From NCBI GenBank assembly GCA_019400425.1, contig JAFREE010000055.1:62001-126000 (forward strand): 64,000 nt of DNA. The letters are read 5' to 3'. The stretch's first letter is position 1, and each line of letters starts with the position of its first letter. The notes beneath the pieces are model-generated. The model searched no databases and was not told the DNA's origin. It saw only the letters and a list, made by a program, of their open reading frames with translations. Made by a program: the position numbers and the translations under genes. Below are positions 20,653-33,115 of the stretch, one piece after another. The stretch comes from Hymenochaete sp. R1. Taxonomy: Eukaryota > Basidiomycota > Agaricomycetes > Hymenochaetales > Hymenochaetaceae.

Positions 20653-21034
20653 GCTTCCAGGCAAGTTGAGATAGAAAGTGTGAGAGGCAACGTGCGCCTT
20701 GCCGTCGACGACCTTTTGTATGCTCAGCACGTAGAAGTTTTTTCCAGAGCTATGCGTTTGAACGAAAGAGGAAGGAGCTGATTTTGGTCTAATTGGGCGG
20801 AAATGCGCCTAGAAAGCCGAAAATAGCAAGTAGAAAATAAAAATTTGCATTTGGTTCCGTGGATCACGTGCTCTAAGCTCGGTAGATTTATTAAATAAGA
20901 GTACTAGTCGAGTCGAGATCTGAACCTAAGTCCTTCCCTCCTCTTCAGTCAGTTGCCTGCCGCCCGCCCATACTCCCTCTCTTTCTCCTACCACCATTGC
21001 CGCCATTTCTCGTCGTCCGTGGCTGCCCCCTTCA
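20653..21034. promoter_or_regulatory. Divergent promoter, STI1 / Zn2Cys6 factor
   Basis: 382 bp between divergent starts. It contains one CACGTG E-box palindrome (about 20868-20873), a candidate site for a bHLH factor. I looked for heat-shock elements because STI1 is usually heat-inducible. AGAAG and TTCC half-sites occur near 20738, but not in the regular 5-bp register, so I do not call one. Confidence 0.4.
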
Positions 21035-24000
21035 ATGCCGGCGCCAGATATCGGTCGACCCCAGTCTCATCACACTCAGTCCTCACGACAGTCTCAGCAC
21101 CTCAAAACGGAGCACCCAGACTTAAGCATTGCCTCCGTGGATGAGGCTGCAAACTCTCCCACCATCGAGCGTGACTCTCAGAGCAAGCCCCCCGCAAAGC
21201 GTGCAAGGAAGGCCATCAACTGTGAGCCATGCCGTGCGAGCAAGCTCAAATGCGATAGGTATGTGTATCCAAACTCTCCCTCTCGCTCCTATATTTAGTA
21301 CTCACACCTTCTGCTTCTATGCGTAATGAAGGGCACGGCCTTGCTCTTCTTGCGTACTTCGAGGTGCGTCACAGCTTCTGCTACCACGGTCCCGGTGCCG
21401 TTTTGCTGACGTTCTCTCCCACTCTTTTTCTTTTTCTCCCTCTATGCAGGGACCATATCCTCCTGCTACCAGGGATCCCACAACGAACCAGCCGACGACT
21501 CAAGGTTTGTCTCACATTCTTCGTTCTCATACCGTTCATCCATTCTCACATTAGATTCTCTTGTGCATCTGATTAAACAGAGGTGCCAGATCTGACCCTC
21601 ATGCTGAGATTGCTCACATAAGACAATCATTGGCCACTCTCGAATCTATGCTTGTACGCACAGGGTCCTCCATTCCAAACATCCCAGTGTCTGCGGCCCC
21701 ACACCGACCAGACGTTCCTGCAATCGTCACTTCCGGAAAAGCTTCCACTGATGGTGATGATAGCTCAAACAAGTCGGCACCAGGAGCATTAGGCCAAGAA
21801 GGCGGAGGTCTATACACTGGCCCAACTTCATCCCTGACAGCACTCCTAAGTTTCAAATCGGAGCGGCAAGATAGCAGGGAATCTGAAAATAGGAGCCCCG
21901 AAGTACAAGAACCTCTCTCTGGCTCTGAACTCCGCCCCTACGATGACGACCTGTTACAATTGCTACCCCAGCTTCACATTATTGATGGCAAGTCTTTTCT
22001 TCCGCCGGGTGTTCTGTTCGGACTTTTCCTGATTTCGCGTACAGGTCTTGTCGATTTTTATTTTGAATATTGCAATTGGATGTATAGGCATGTTCATCCT
22101 CAATCTTTCCTAGCGGCATGGAACAAGTTCAAAACTGGTCAGTCCTCCGACCGCCTGGTCCTCGCCACGCTGTGCGTAATTATGGCATTGGCGATTCGCT
22201 ACATCCCTTCAAGACACGGATTATTACAGTGCCTGCCACCGAACCATGATGAACTTTGTGACCAGTATTATGCGCTCTCAAAAGATGCGCTGAGTAGGTA
22301 CCGGCAAGATTCTCGTGGGTTATCTCTCGAACTTGTTGAACTCCTCCTTGTGCGCACCCACTACCTCACCTTGTCAAAAAACGAAGCGGAAGAAATATGG
22401 GCATTGCGGGGGGAACTCGTTAGCATAGGAACAGCAATGGGTCTTCATCGTGATCCAGACAAGTGGAAAATGCCTCGGGACCTAGCGGAGCGCCGTCGGT
22501 GGGCGTGGTGGCATATCATCCTTCTCGAGCGGTAAGTCAATTTATTTACCATCTTTGAAATGTATTGACATTTCCAATTACCCCCGTAGATGGCAAGCTT
22601 TCCTCTTTGGCCGGCCGCTTGCCGTAGCGTCTCATCACTTCGATACAAGGATGCCGTCTCACATTGACACCGAGATTGATCCCAATGGACGTCTTTTTTT
22701 GCCCAATCTGCGTCTTTTCCGACTCGCGTTTATTCTTGGGAACATAGTTGATGATGCAGTATCGGTTAGACCTGTAGCATATGAACGGATACAGTCTCGC
22801 GATCAAGAACTTGCAGATTGGCTCGAAGAGTTACCAACGGAATTGGACTTGGATGAGTACCGTCTCGCCAGGGCTCTTGCTAGCCCTTTGCCCACCGTTA
22901 TGAGGACGGCGGTGCAGAGTATTATTGTTCGGACAAGTTTCTACCACATTCGATTCACCTTGCATCGACCTTATGCTGCTGCGGCTCACGATGCTCAGCG
23001 GCTCAACAAGCGAAAATCGTGTGCGAGTAATTCTATGACGGACCATATGGCTCAGTCGCTCGACGTCGCGGTATCCGCCGCTGACAAGCTCATACAACTC
23101 GTCGGACAGGCAAGACCAGATTTACTCGCTAACAATTCCCTCGCAGTACCGGGTCACGTCCATTGGGGTCCATTCCACTGTTTCAGCGCAGCCATGTTCT
23201 TTTCCTTCCAACTAATTGCAAATCCGGACCAGCCAGGAGCGAACCTCTTCCGAGCAAACATACGTCGCGTACTGGAAATTTTGAACATGTCGCGCGGAGT
23301 TGCCATAGCCGACAAAGCCGTTCATATGCTTTCGGTGTTGGCGCCACTCTACGAGCCGTCGGGACAGGGTGAACCCCCGGAAGCTCGGGAAATGAAGAAA
23401 AAGGATGTCCTATCTATTGTCAAGAACATTGCCTTCCCGTACCACGACTCACGCGCTTACCCCAGTTCCAACACCGATTCCCCTGCGAGACGAAGTGTGA
23501 ACGCAGTGGATTCTCCTCTCCAGCAAAATTCGGCGTCCCCACCGTCGGCGACCACTTTTGTTCCGCCGATGCCTTCAACGGGCAATATGTCGTCCGCATC
23601 ACAATTTCATTTACCACATATCATGTCGGGTTCGACGGACACACACGCCAATAATGGAACTCCGTCCTCCGCGCAAGCACAAATGCAAGCCCAGGCTCCC
23701 ACCTATGCTCAAGCGTCGCCTCACGTCCATCAGTCTGTCCACAGCGCCGCGCCGCACTCGCCCTCCTCCGCTAATTCTTCCGCCGCCGTGACCAACTATT
23801 CTTCGAGCCAAATGGCGCAAACGCCACAATTCGGATCGAATGGGACGGGACCGCCGCCGCACTATGTGCCCCAGCTTGCTCAACCGAGACCACCTCCGCA
23901 CAATCCATATCCCATTCAACCACCTGAGTATGGCGAGGCAGCGTACGTCCAAGGGGCGAATGATTCCATGTGGGGTGCCTCTGTAGGATTCGGTCAGGGA

Positions 24001-24057
24001 GAATGGGCTCGCTTCTTGGATGTCATGCAGAGACCTGATGTTTCACACATACAATAG
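21035..24057 (+). CDS. Zn2Cys6 (fungal binuclear cluster) transcription factor with Fungal_trans domain
   Basis: A nuclear DNA-binding regulator; the target pathway is unknown. From ATG 21035 a polar, Ser/Gln-rich leader leads to a basic patch (PPAKRARKAIN) and the zinc cluster. The cluster is spread over three exons with cysteine spacing C-x2-C-x6-C-x5-C-x2-C-x8-C (CEPCRASKLKCDR, then ARPCSSCVLR, then GTISSCYQG). A short helix HIRQSLATLESML may be the dimerization element. The Fungal_trans regulatory domain follows: LVDFYFEYCNWMYRHVHPQS, LVLATLCVIMALAIRY, YALSKDALSRYRQDSRGLSL and GTAMGLHRDPDKW. The C-terminal 200 residues are Ser/Pro/Gln/His-rich (transactivation-like), ending RPDVSHIQ at 24057. 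About 900 aa. An intron sits in the zinc cluster, as is common. I do not assign a named orthologue. Confidence 0.88.
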
Positions 24058-24438
24058 AACCTTTCTCAGCTATCTACCGTTTCTTGCGTATTTTGTTGTG
24101 TTTTTTCTCCTTTTCTTCCTTTGATGCATCGATCTCTATCCCTTACTCGATCTTCACGTCTATCTATCTTACTGTATTGCAATTCGCTGTGTTGTCTCGC
24201 TTTGCCTTTTCACACTTTTCTCACGACCTCCTGTTTCCTTATAAAAATCCTGTATGCTTGACTTCGACCTGAATCCCGGATCTGTACTTTTACTTTTCAC
24301 TCTGACATTATCAACCTTATATTTACCTTTGTCCTTTACTTTCGGTCCCATCCTTCGGTACTTTTTTTTACAGCTACGGAGCTTATATTACATTGTCGCC
24401 ATAATCAACATCGTAGAGCGGAAAGCGATACACATCAA
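24058..24438. other. Convergent 3' intergenic region, Zn2Cys6 factor / NUP120
   Basis: 381 bp between convergent stops, T-rich on the plus strand (TTTTCTCCTTTTCTTCC and similar). Presumed 3' UTRs and terminators of both genes; no gene seen. Confidence 0.4.
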
Positions 24439-27400
24439 TCAATGCGAGACAGACTTCTCACAGTGCTTCTGCAATCGAGTGATACGATTCGACAGCTCCG
24501 CTTGTAATGTCTGGCGGAGTTTCTGGATCTGAGGCGACCCGTCTTCCTCCGTTGTTTTCAACACGGAGTCTATCACGTTGTAAGGTATCCATGTGCTCCC
24601 AGACTGTTTTGAAGATGTTCGGCCCCAAGCTGAGGTAGACTACAAAAAAGAGAAAATTAGATCATGGCGGCACTTTGAGGGAAGATGAGAACTATCGAAC
24701 CTTTCGAACCATTTTAAGAGTTTGTTCAAGAGCATCTTCGAGCTTTCCGTACTTCAAGTGTGTGCGGATGAGGTACTCCGGATGATGAGTCTGAGAAAAC
24801 GGCGGAGTTAACTAAAGTGCTCGTTTCCCCGTCTTTATCAACCTTTTTACATACCTCAATGATTTGCAGAAGCCACGGCGGCGGAGATGACGTCGAGTTG
24901 TTCATGATGAAGCCCTCTAATACCGCCTTGCTATAACTGTAATCCGTTTCTACGGAATCGTAGCGTTCAAGGCATTGCCGAAGATATCTCCACCCTCGCT
25001 CGCCAGGTGTCCCTGGCCATGACGAAACCTTATCGGTCAACAGCCAATCTGTCGTGGTAGCTTCCATCCTTGAAAGAAGAAACTTTATCAGTATCGGTTT
25101 CAAGGCACATCAATGATCTGCCTCACAGTGCAGGTTCGGGAGACTCAGATAACTGCAGGCACTGCAGCGTTAAGCGTTGGAAGAGCTCTGACATATCCAC
25201 GCTCAGGGCCTTAGCAGTATGCATGGCCAAGTCAAACTGCCCGTCGCGAGTGAGTTTCGAAACAGTGACCCATGGTGTAAGTTCTGAAGCGAGAGATGAG
25301 CAATCATGATGATCAGATCTCGCTTGCGTCTCACCTCCATTTCGAGCAGTTGTAGGGTCTCGTCGAAGGAGTTCAACGTTTGCCGTCAAATGAACGTGTT
25401 CCTTTTCAATGTCTGCAAGAGTGACAATGTCCACGTCCTTCTGTCGTGGTATGCTTTGATCTGATGGAAGAAAGCTTCCTATTTTTCGACGTTTTCGGGA
25501 CTTGAAAAAGCGTGAGTATATTGACTTTTTTTGTACAAAACCTTGTTTACCTGAAAACTTGTACTTTGTGTTGGCACAATGATGAAAGTGTTCTTACCCT
25601 CCACCAGGCTAAGGGCGTTCATTGCAATGCTGAGGGACTCCAGTTGTTGCTCCGCATACACAAGGGGCGTTGTAGGATCGTACGGAAGGTCAGCTAACTT
25701 CCGAGATCGAATATACATAGTGAGAGCAGCTGCAATGACAATGAAATTCAGTTATACGATACTTGTCGAAAAAACGACGCGCACCCACCGCTTCGATAAT
25801 CTCCGCGAACTGTATACCATGTATAGAGAACTTGTGCCCAATTCGGACGTCCACGCGGGTCTGCATTACGTGCTTTGAAAGATAGGGCTTGCTCCACTTG
25901 ATGCACGAGACCACAGAAGTTCATGGACAGGAGCTGATCAAGAGCATCATCTTCGCACATTCTATAAACAAGGTCTGAGACATGCTGGGCGCGTCTGGCA
26001 GATTTTAATCTCGGAGCAAACAAAAGCGGTAAATAAAAATCTAACTCACTCGTCCTGATGAGGAGAGGAAATGATCGCTGAGTAGGCTTCATCGTATAAG
26101 CTCAAATCGGAATAGCCTTTTACGATAGTCGCCCATGTTGCAGCTAACGCTTCCCGTTCGTGGCCTGACGGCCATACCGATAGTGCAAGCTTTAGGAATT
26201 TGATTTCATTTGAAATTAATCCAGCCAGTTTGAAAAGCCCTGCGACATGTAGGTAGTATTCACACTCTGAGGAGAGGAAACCGCCATTTTGGAAGACAGC
26301 GCATAGTGCATCAAGGTCTTCACTTGTAACAATGCTGTCAGGACCTAGATTATGATCATGTTAGGATAAACAACTTATGATCTTAATATTTAACACTTAC
26401 CGAATGTACCCGAAACACCTTGAAGCAATTGAACTGCTTCATCTTCGCGTCCCATGTCGATTAGTAGCCGCCCGGTGACATAGGACGCTGCAGGTGTGCG
26501 CGGTAACCACGTAAGGAGGTACCTGGCGCTTTCTCTATATCCCGCAAGGCGCAGCTTCTCGCAAACAAGGGCTTCATGTTTGGTTGTATTAGCGGGCGTT
26601 TCACCCGAGAGGAGGCCTATCTGATCGAGAAAGTAATGGGCAGCAGAAGGGATCAGAGCTGGATGTGAGAGCTCCGATAGAAGATGATGAGTTAATGAAT
26701 ACGTTGGAACAGGGTTCTTGCTACCACGAGAAACGTGCAGGCTGTTCATGCGCGCCACAACATCATCTGTTGCTGTTGTTGACGTTCCATCATGAATAGA
26801 CGGTTTCGAGCCTTCCAGGTCACCAGCCGGTTGTCGGCATAGATAACGATACATCGTAACTCCCCTAATAACGGATAGTATCTCGGCAAGAAGCGCTGGA
26901 TCAAACCGCTTCAGTTCATCCGTCAAGAAGAATAGTAGGGTTGCGAGAGAGATAGCAAAGTCGTATCTGACTTCGATCGTCTCTGTAATATACGACGTTG
27001 TCAAGGCGCGCATCCATTCAAACGTTGCTGAAGGAATGATGAGTTCCACTTCGTCTTCCTCTTGCTTCACGGCCATTTCAAGTCCGCCGATAATATCCAA
27101 GCAAGCTTGGAGCTCGGTTTCAAGACTTTCGACTTCCGACATTCTTGCCAACAACCAATGCTCGATTGTCTCATCCACCACAGTTTTTGAAAATAAACGA
27201 CTGGCAGATTCGGCAATGATATCACAGAATGGGAAAGAAAAATCTTTCTTCAAGATATTCAACGTCTCGGTTTCGATGCGCTGTAAAAGGGCAGGCGATA
27301 ATCTTGAACGCAAACCCCAGCATATATCAAGGAGATGATATGATGGGTCCACAGCCGTGGAAGAAGACAATTGATGATGCAGTCTGAGAGGAATATCCTC

Positions 27401-29042
27401 TTCGACACTTTCCCCAATCCGCTCCCTTTCGACAACAAGGATGTGTGAGTCGATAGAAATGCCCAAACAAACAGGCCAACGTGCGCTCCGCTCAATCTCT
27501 GTACAACGTGCAATGAAGCCTTCCCAATCGCGTCGTAGCGCACTCCAGTACTGGTCGTGAAGCGTCACGCCGGAAACAGGATCTCGGGTCAGTGAGACCG
27601 TACAACCAACCACTGCAGCAATGCTTTCGCTCAGAGTAGCGTACGAAGCTAACAGAGGTGCGGGATGCGGCGCAGGTAATGAAAGGTAATGCTCTCGATA
27701 TTCTTGCAACGCCGCACGAAGAGTTATCACCGAAAATAGTCCGGGTCGTAGTATCGATTGTAGGAACTTGTTGGTTAATGATCCCGGTTGCAACAGAAGT
27801 TCGTCCATTGCGGCCTGGCTCAGCTCGCTGTGTTGGTCCAGTCTGGACTGGTTCCAGACCAAATCTTGAGACCCAGTAGAGTGTAACTTTATGAAGGCTG
27901 TCTCCAACATGGACTGGCCATGCTTTTCCCAGAGCACATGGATCATTGAACCGCTGACTGTGAAGTCCCTTAACCTGCAGTGAACGCTAGAATCTGAGGT
28001 ATTAAAGAATGTCAAGGATTCCATGTTTCCTCCATTCGTTTGCGCTTTGAATATGCGGAAAGAACCACCACAAATTGGCGATAATGGCGATGGGATAAAT
28101 ACAGCCACTAGTAAAGAAGGCGCGGTGACTGTCTCCACACTCACATCTAGTGTTGCGTGGAATGCTTGTAATAGTTTTTGAGGGTGGGGGTCCAACAGCA
28201 CGTAAGGTGCACTGATATGACCCTTTGCTAAGTCGAGCTCAACTTTGCCAATTGCTGTGCCCAGGTTCCATCTCCGCAGAATCCGATCCCTCGACAACGT
28301 AAACATATCTGTGCAATCCGTTGGAGCTGGTACAGACGATATAGACACAATGTCCTCCTGTTCGGACAAGCCGTGAGGGTGAAATTTGTTAAGCCAGCCG
28401 CCTTTGCATGTCACATGCTCAGTCCATGACACTATCAAAAAGTATATATATAAATGAGAAGCTTAAAGAGCGATAACAAGAAGACTCACTTGCTTCCGTG
28501 CTTGCAGTTCTCTTTTCAGAAAGTCTCATGAAACCTCTTTCGAAGGATACACCAACATCATGCGGGTCGTGAACGCATACAAGCTTGGGCGGGAGCGATT
28601 CCAGAGACTTAACGTGCCATTCTCTGCACCAATTTTGGGAGAAAGACTCGTGCCAGAGACGACCGTCCGTGTTGAAAGGTAAAGTAATCTTGAACAATAT
28701 CCCGACCGAAGTCACGGCAATGAGGTAGACTTCGTCCCCGAATGTACGTACAGATGGATTTGGCACGACTGTGGCAGGGAAAACGAAGCGGATCGGGGCT
28801 ATGGTATATGAAAGCGAGACGAGTTCGACAGCGAGACCGCCCTGAACAACACGGATCAAGATGTGACCGGTTTCTTGGGAATGAAAGATGGTAGAATGCA
28901 AAGCATGGTCTTCGGGGATGTCAGAGGTGGCTGTCGCTAGAGGGAGGTCTCGTCGTGCAGTAGGGACTGCATGTGTTGAAACATGCACGGACGAGGCAAA
29001 TACAGACGAAAGGTGCGAGGCTGCCAAAATAAAGTCACCCAT
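24439..29042 (-). CDS. NUP120: Nucleoporin Nup120/Nup160 (Y-complex subunit)
   Basis: A large scaffold nucleoporin of the Y complex, needed for nuclear pore assembly and mRNA export. From ATG 29042: MGDFILAASHLSSVF, then the N-terminal beta-propeller with APIRFVFPATVVPNPSVRTF, EVYLIAVTSVGILFKITLP, LPPKLVCVHDPHDVGVSFER and DMFTLSRDRILRRWNL. This is the block pattern of Nup160/Nup120. A mostly helical middle (LLFFLTDELKRFDPALLAEI, AAHYFLDQIGLLSGE, EDEAVQLLQGVSG) and a C-terminal solenoid (LFKLAGLISNEIKFLKLALS, ALTMYIRSRKLADLPYDPTT, WLLQIIE, PQIQKLRQTLQAELSNR) follow. The stop is at 24439. About 1,300 aa; the 5' two-thirds is nearly continuous and the 3' third has many small exons, where joins are approximate. 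The start has no further in-frame ATG before an upstream stop. Confidence 0.82.
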
Positions 29043-30951
29043 TGTTGATGTTTCCGGAGATAGGCACAGTTGCCCGACAGTGTTTGCTGAGTTTTTAGTC
29101 GCTCAAGGGAGTAGAAAGTCGAGAGAATTTGGTGAGGAGGGTCCAGCAACTGGCGAGCCGACCAGTTAACCAGGTCGTACTGGCTGTAGTACTACAGCGT
29201 GCAGAAACCGTTCGAAACATCGACTCGAGTGACAAGAACGCGCGTGTCACGCGTATGTGACTCAGTAACACCTTCTGTGTCACGTTCCTTTTTTTAAATC
29301 TTTCCCGCCTCAAGCCCGGACGCTCGTTGCACACTGACACACTAGCACCATCTTGATAAAAAGTTGATTACCTTCCAGCCCGACGCTAACCCTTCAACTT
29401 GTAGTGAATTTGAAACTCAACGGCGAACTCGTACGCACTTGCACTCGAGTCACTCTATCAGCCGCTTCGCTTCTTTTCAAATCTCGGTCAACTCGCAGTT
29501 GTGCGTCCAAGCAAGTGACTGAAAGCCTGGCAAGTTTACGGAATAACGACATAAGAGTGTCAAGCATAGACATGCTTGACCGTCGTGATATCCTCCTCAT
29601 ACTGATGAACCTGAACCGTCGGTCGTACTTGTGATTCAATTTCGACTTGCGGGACAAAAATAAGCTTTGTGAGTATCGCTCCGGATATACCTATGTTTTC
29701 TCATGTACAGTCTAGATTCATCTCGGATCTACCTGTTCGTCCGCTGGTGCAAAGAAATCGGCAGATTTCAGCGCTTCGAAAAAGGAGTCTTGTTGCACAT
29801 TGAGGAGGGCCTGTGAACGATATGAAAGATCAGATTATGATCGAGTTCATCTAGTCGTTCTCATCGGGGTTTCATTCGTATCCGCGAAACCCTCAAAGCA
29901 AACAGATGAAGCCTTGTAAGTCCGGCATCATGTACCGAATCTGGTGTTTTGCGCATGTCTGCTTGAACCCCGCCTCAGGTTAGGTAAATTAGAGCGACAT
30001 GTGTCTGAAACGTGTCTCTCTTAGGCGTAGTAGCGAAGGCCGGTACATTCACATTGAAAGAAGATCAAAAGTTAAGCAATAACTCTCTAGTCTTCTGGAG
30101 CTTCGGGCTGCCGTAAACTACATATCTGAACCGACAACGCCAGGATGATAGGAAATCGAATCTACCGCAATGGTGATTAACGGACGGCAAGTGTGCATCA
30201 TAGGGCATTACCGTCGGTATAGCTGAATTCGTCTTTCTATCTAGGCTGATTCGGACCGAATCAATTTACTCTCCGTGATTTCGGTATCATGCACCGTCGC
30301 CATGATTGAAACTAGTGTTTCACAAGGGTGGATTTGACGTCGTTCTGAACCGAATATGAGGTCAAGTGTACGAATTCCGAACTGCGCACAGGCTGTTGGG
30401 GTGTAAACCCTCGAAGTGATTGGAGTTCAGACCAGTGCTTTGTATCGCGGAATCAACTTCTCCCGCCTCAAATGAGTATGGCCTGCGTGGTTGAGTGGTG
30501 AGTGCTCGATAATAAACTAGGCGTGGTCGTAGACTGCGAGTCGGAACATAGACCTTATCTAGGTTATGCGGGATCGCAACCTCCAGGCTTCCAAACGGCT
30601 AGGCGCTGTGAAGGATGCTGCTCATTTTAGTGCAATAAGGGATCAGTCGTGATGTTCAGCCGTCTCAAGTTCAAGGGATTGTACAGCATGCCTCGTGCGT
30701 AACCCTTCCGACCGAAAGGCGCGTGTATCGGGTCTAGTGTGCATAGTAAATTTCAAGGATTTCTGACAAGCCTATATAAATTGGAAGTGGGACTCAACAA
30801 GAGCCATCTTCAACAGCAACTTCTAGTCGTTCTCTTCTTTCATCTTTTATTTTTCTTCTCGTATAACTACACCTCTTTTAATCTTTTTCCTTCAAAGCAA
30901 CTTTTGACTTTCAAGCTCGGATTATTCGACGAACTTGGAGACCACCAAGAC
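29043..30951. other. Long ORF-poor intergenic region, NUP120 / 173-aa gene
   Basis: 1.9 kb between divergent start codons. From about 29,660 to 30,740 no frame on either strand stays open for 60 codons, so this is not a protein gene or a recent transposon. The region just before 30,951 is T/C-rich (TTCTTTCATCTTTTATTTTTC), like a promoter. A segment near 30,485 recalls a tRNA D-arm but lacks the rest of a tRNA. I see nothing else I can name. Confidence 0.4.
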
Positions 30952-31666
30952 ATGGATGACTTACTTTCTTACGAGGCAATTCTCTTCCCGGCGGATGGCC
31001 GACCGCCTCAGATCGTGGACCTTCCGACCAGGTAAGCTTTTGAATCGTAGTGCTTCCCTGAGAGTCTAGACCAACTTAATAATGCACGTTATCTTAATTA
31101 AAAGCCCGCTTACAAGGACAAACGGGCAAACGGGACAGCTGATCCTAGTTTCGGTCATGCCTCACCCCGAAGTCTTTATGGACACTATTGCCGACCTCCC
31201 TAACCAAAGGGCATGGCGGGTTCAGGCATGCACACCCTTGCTGATTTATGCTTATGCAGATCCTCATGAAGATCTCTATAGTTGGTCGAATCATTGGATG
31301 GAATGACTAGATCATTCGCAAACCCCTATATCATCTTTTATCCAACAAGTAAGTTTCGTTTTCTTGTTTATTCTTCGGAAACATCGTATCTAAATCTTCG
31401 TAATAGTGTCCCGCAACGGCGCTTCTTTCCCAGTTAACAGAGCTATCCGCGAGATCCAAGGCAGCAACTTCAGCGAGAGTAACGCGTGGCGGGGGAACAT
31501 CATCATCGCAAAGTATCGCGGTGGAGGAAGTGACCCCTTCGTTTCGTTGATCAATATCAGCATGGCCGATTTCCCCATCCTTAAAAACTACCTGATGAAT
31601 CATGGTCCCTCCGGCCAGGTGGGCTCGGTCCCAACCTATCGAGTTGAGTCCCTAACACAATCATAA
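30952..31666 (+). CDS. Unrecognised 173-aa protein, four exons
   Basis: I do not recognise a domain. Four exons join in phase: 30952-31031 (MDDLLSYEAILFPADGRPPQ, IVDLPT), 31105-31219 (SPLTRTNGQTGQLILVSVMP, HPEVFMDTIADLPNQRAWR), 31282-31348 (LVESLDGMTRSFANPYIIFY) and 31407-31666 (MSRNGASFPVNRAIREIQGS, AWRGNIIIAKYRGGGSDPFV, MADFPILKNYLMNHGPSG). The product is soluble-looking, mixed alpha/beta, with no signal peptide or membrane span. The order (short acidic start, GQLILVSVMPHPEV strand, AWRGNIIIAKY strand) suggests a small folded domain, and I believe similar predicted proteins exist in other mushrooms. The second intron has a weak donor (GTTCAG). Alternative: that intron is retained and the frame ends at 31306. 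Function unknown. Confidence 0.6.
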
Positions 31667-31913
31667 ACAGCAGTAAAATTCTCAAAGCCGGCAAACGCTC
31701 CGACTTTTGTCGTTCGCGAATGCAGTGCTCGCCTTTCCAGATCGCAGCTCTTCCACTAGGCTTTTCACGCTGAGCGCATGCGGTTGTCCATTCCTTATCT
31801 TGGGCGCTTTCATTGTAATATTCAGTATTGTAAATCCTTATGTATAATTCGAACACGCCTGATAGACGATAGTATGTACACACGGACTGTATCGACTATG
31901 GCATTATAATTCT

Positions 31914-33115
31914 TTGTGTTTAGCGGTCGTCGTCGTTGCTTCTTCTTTCTTCGAGTCCTTCTTTGATTTATCTTCTTTACACGGTTTTGGGATGGGACTT
32001 AATGGATCTATTGGATGATGCAACACCTTGCCGACTTTTGTGTACTTTTTGCTATTCGCAAAAAAGTTCTTCCAGTGAGTCAAACCCTAAATGCATTGAA
32101 TTAGACTATGATGCCTCTTGAACAAGATAAACCATTAAACGTGCCTTCATTTCCTTCTCATCCAAGCCACGAACATCATGAGTACGATGAGTCTCGAAAC
32201 ACCCTGTGGCAAACGCTCTCGCAGCATCTCGACCAGCCCTAAGAAAAGAAAATGCGGTATCAACCCCAAACCACGTTGGATGAAGTCATTCGAATTACAT
32301 GAAGTGATATGAACCACCAGGTCCATACGTTCGCCTTCCCTCGCTGACATCATACACGTCACCGTCAATCTGCATACGGATGTGAGAAGAAGGGAAGATG
32401 GTTGGTCGGGATCTGCGTGCTTAATAGACTCAGACTTACAGCTAGATAGATAGGTTTCGTTGGATCGGAGCCGTCAAATTTTGAAAGGCCGGCTTCGGTG
32501 AATAATCGGTCGTTCGTCTGAGTTACGAGTGCTTAGTCGCGATCAGGATCTACATTTGTATGGTTTCTGGATACTCACCGGCCAAAGCTTCCTGAGGCTA
32601 GGTAACCTGCTCTCGTAATCAAAGAAGAAGCTGCCTGTGAAGAACTTGCTGACTAGGACCGTGAAGAGGACGAAGTACACGATAAACTTTAGCAAGCCCA
32701 GGCATCCTACTTCCTCTACGGCAGTTGGATCTGGCTCCTCGGGGCCCACTTCCTCCCCTTTGGCTATCTTAGCATCACGCTCCTTCTTGCGTTCCGCCCA
32801 TTCGTTGTGCAGTTTCTCTTGTTCTTTCCTGTAACGAGTGTACCTAATACCATGCCAACGTTTTGCTCAAGTTCCGGTCTGATTCTGACTTTGAATTTTA
32901 TATGAAAGAAGCGACGTACGAAAGAAACGGCTGGTTTGCAGCGCGCGGCGACACCTTGCGACCAGAATAGTCTTCAACCTGAAGCACGAACGAACGAATG
33001 AGCGCGCAATCTTTCACGTGAAAAGTCTGATCGATTGACTCGCCTTCTCTTCCTCTGGCACAGGATCCGGTCTACGACCCGGCCCATCTCCAGTAGGGTT
33101 CATAAGCCAAGACAT
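31914..33115 (-). CDS. Cytochrome b5-like heme/steroid-binding membrane protein (MAPR family)
   Basis: A membrane-anchored member of the progesterone-receptor membrane component/Dap1 group; relatives bind heme and support cytochrome P450 and sterol synthesis. From ATG 33115: MSWLMNPTGDGPGRRPDPVP, a cytosolic helix (YTRYRKEQEKLHNEWAERKK), a single transmembrane segment (LLKFIVYFVLFTVLVSKFF), then the MAPR domain. Key blocks are KPIYLAIDGDVYDVSEGRR, TYGPGGSYHFMAGRDAARAF and ATGCF. The YDVSxGRRxYGPGGxY signature holds the tyrosines that ligate heme in this family. The C-terminus is LTHWKNFFANSKKYTKVGKV and a Lys/Glu/Thr-rich tail ending KHKEL. Six or so exons. The tail resembles an ER-retention-like ending but is not the consensus KDEL. 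Endoplasmic reticulum location is inferred from the family. Confidence 0.85.

Noticed and set aside
20653..21034. Heat-shock element upstream of STI1
   Set aside because: Half-sites are present but not spaced as the regular inverted GAA/TTC array.
30481..30560. tRNA-like segment (GTGGTTGAGTGGT resembles a D-arm)
   Set aside because: I could not fold an acceptor stem, an anticodon stem or a TTCGA-type T-loop around it. A chance match.
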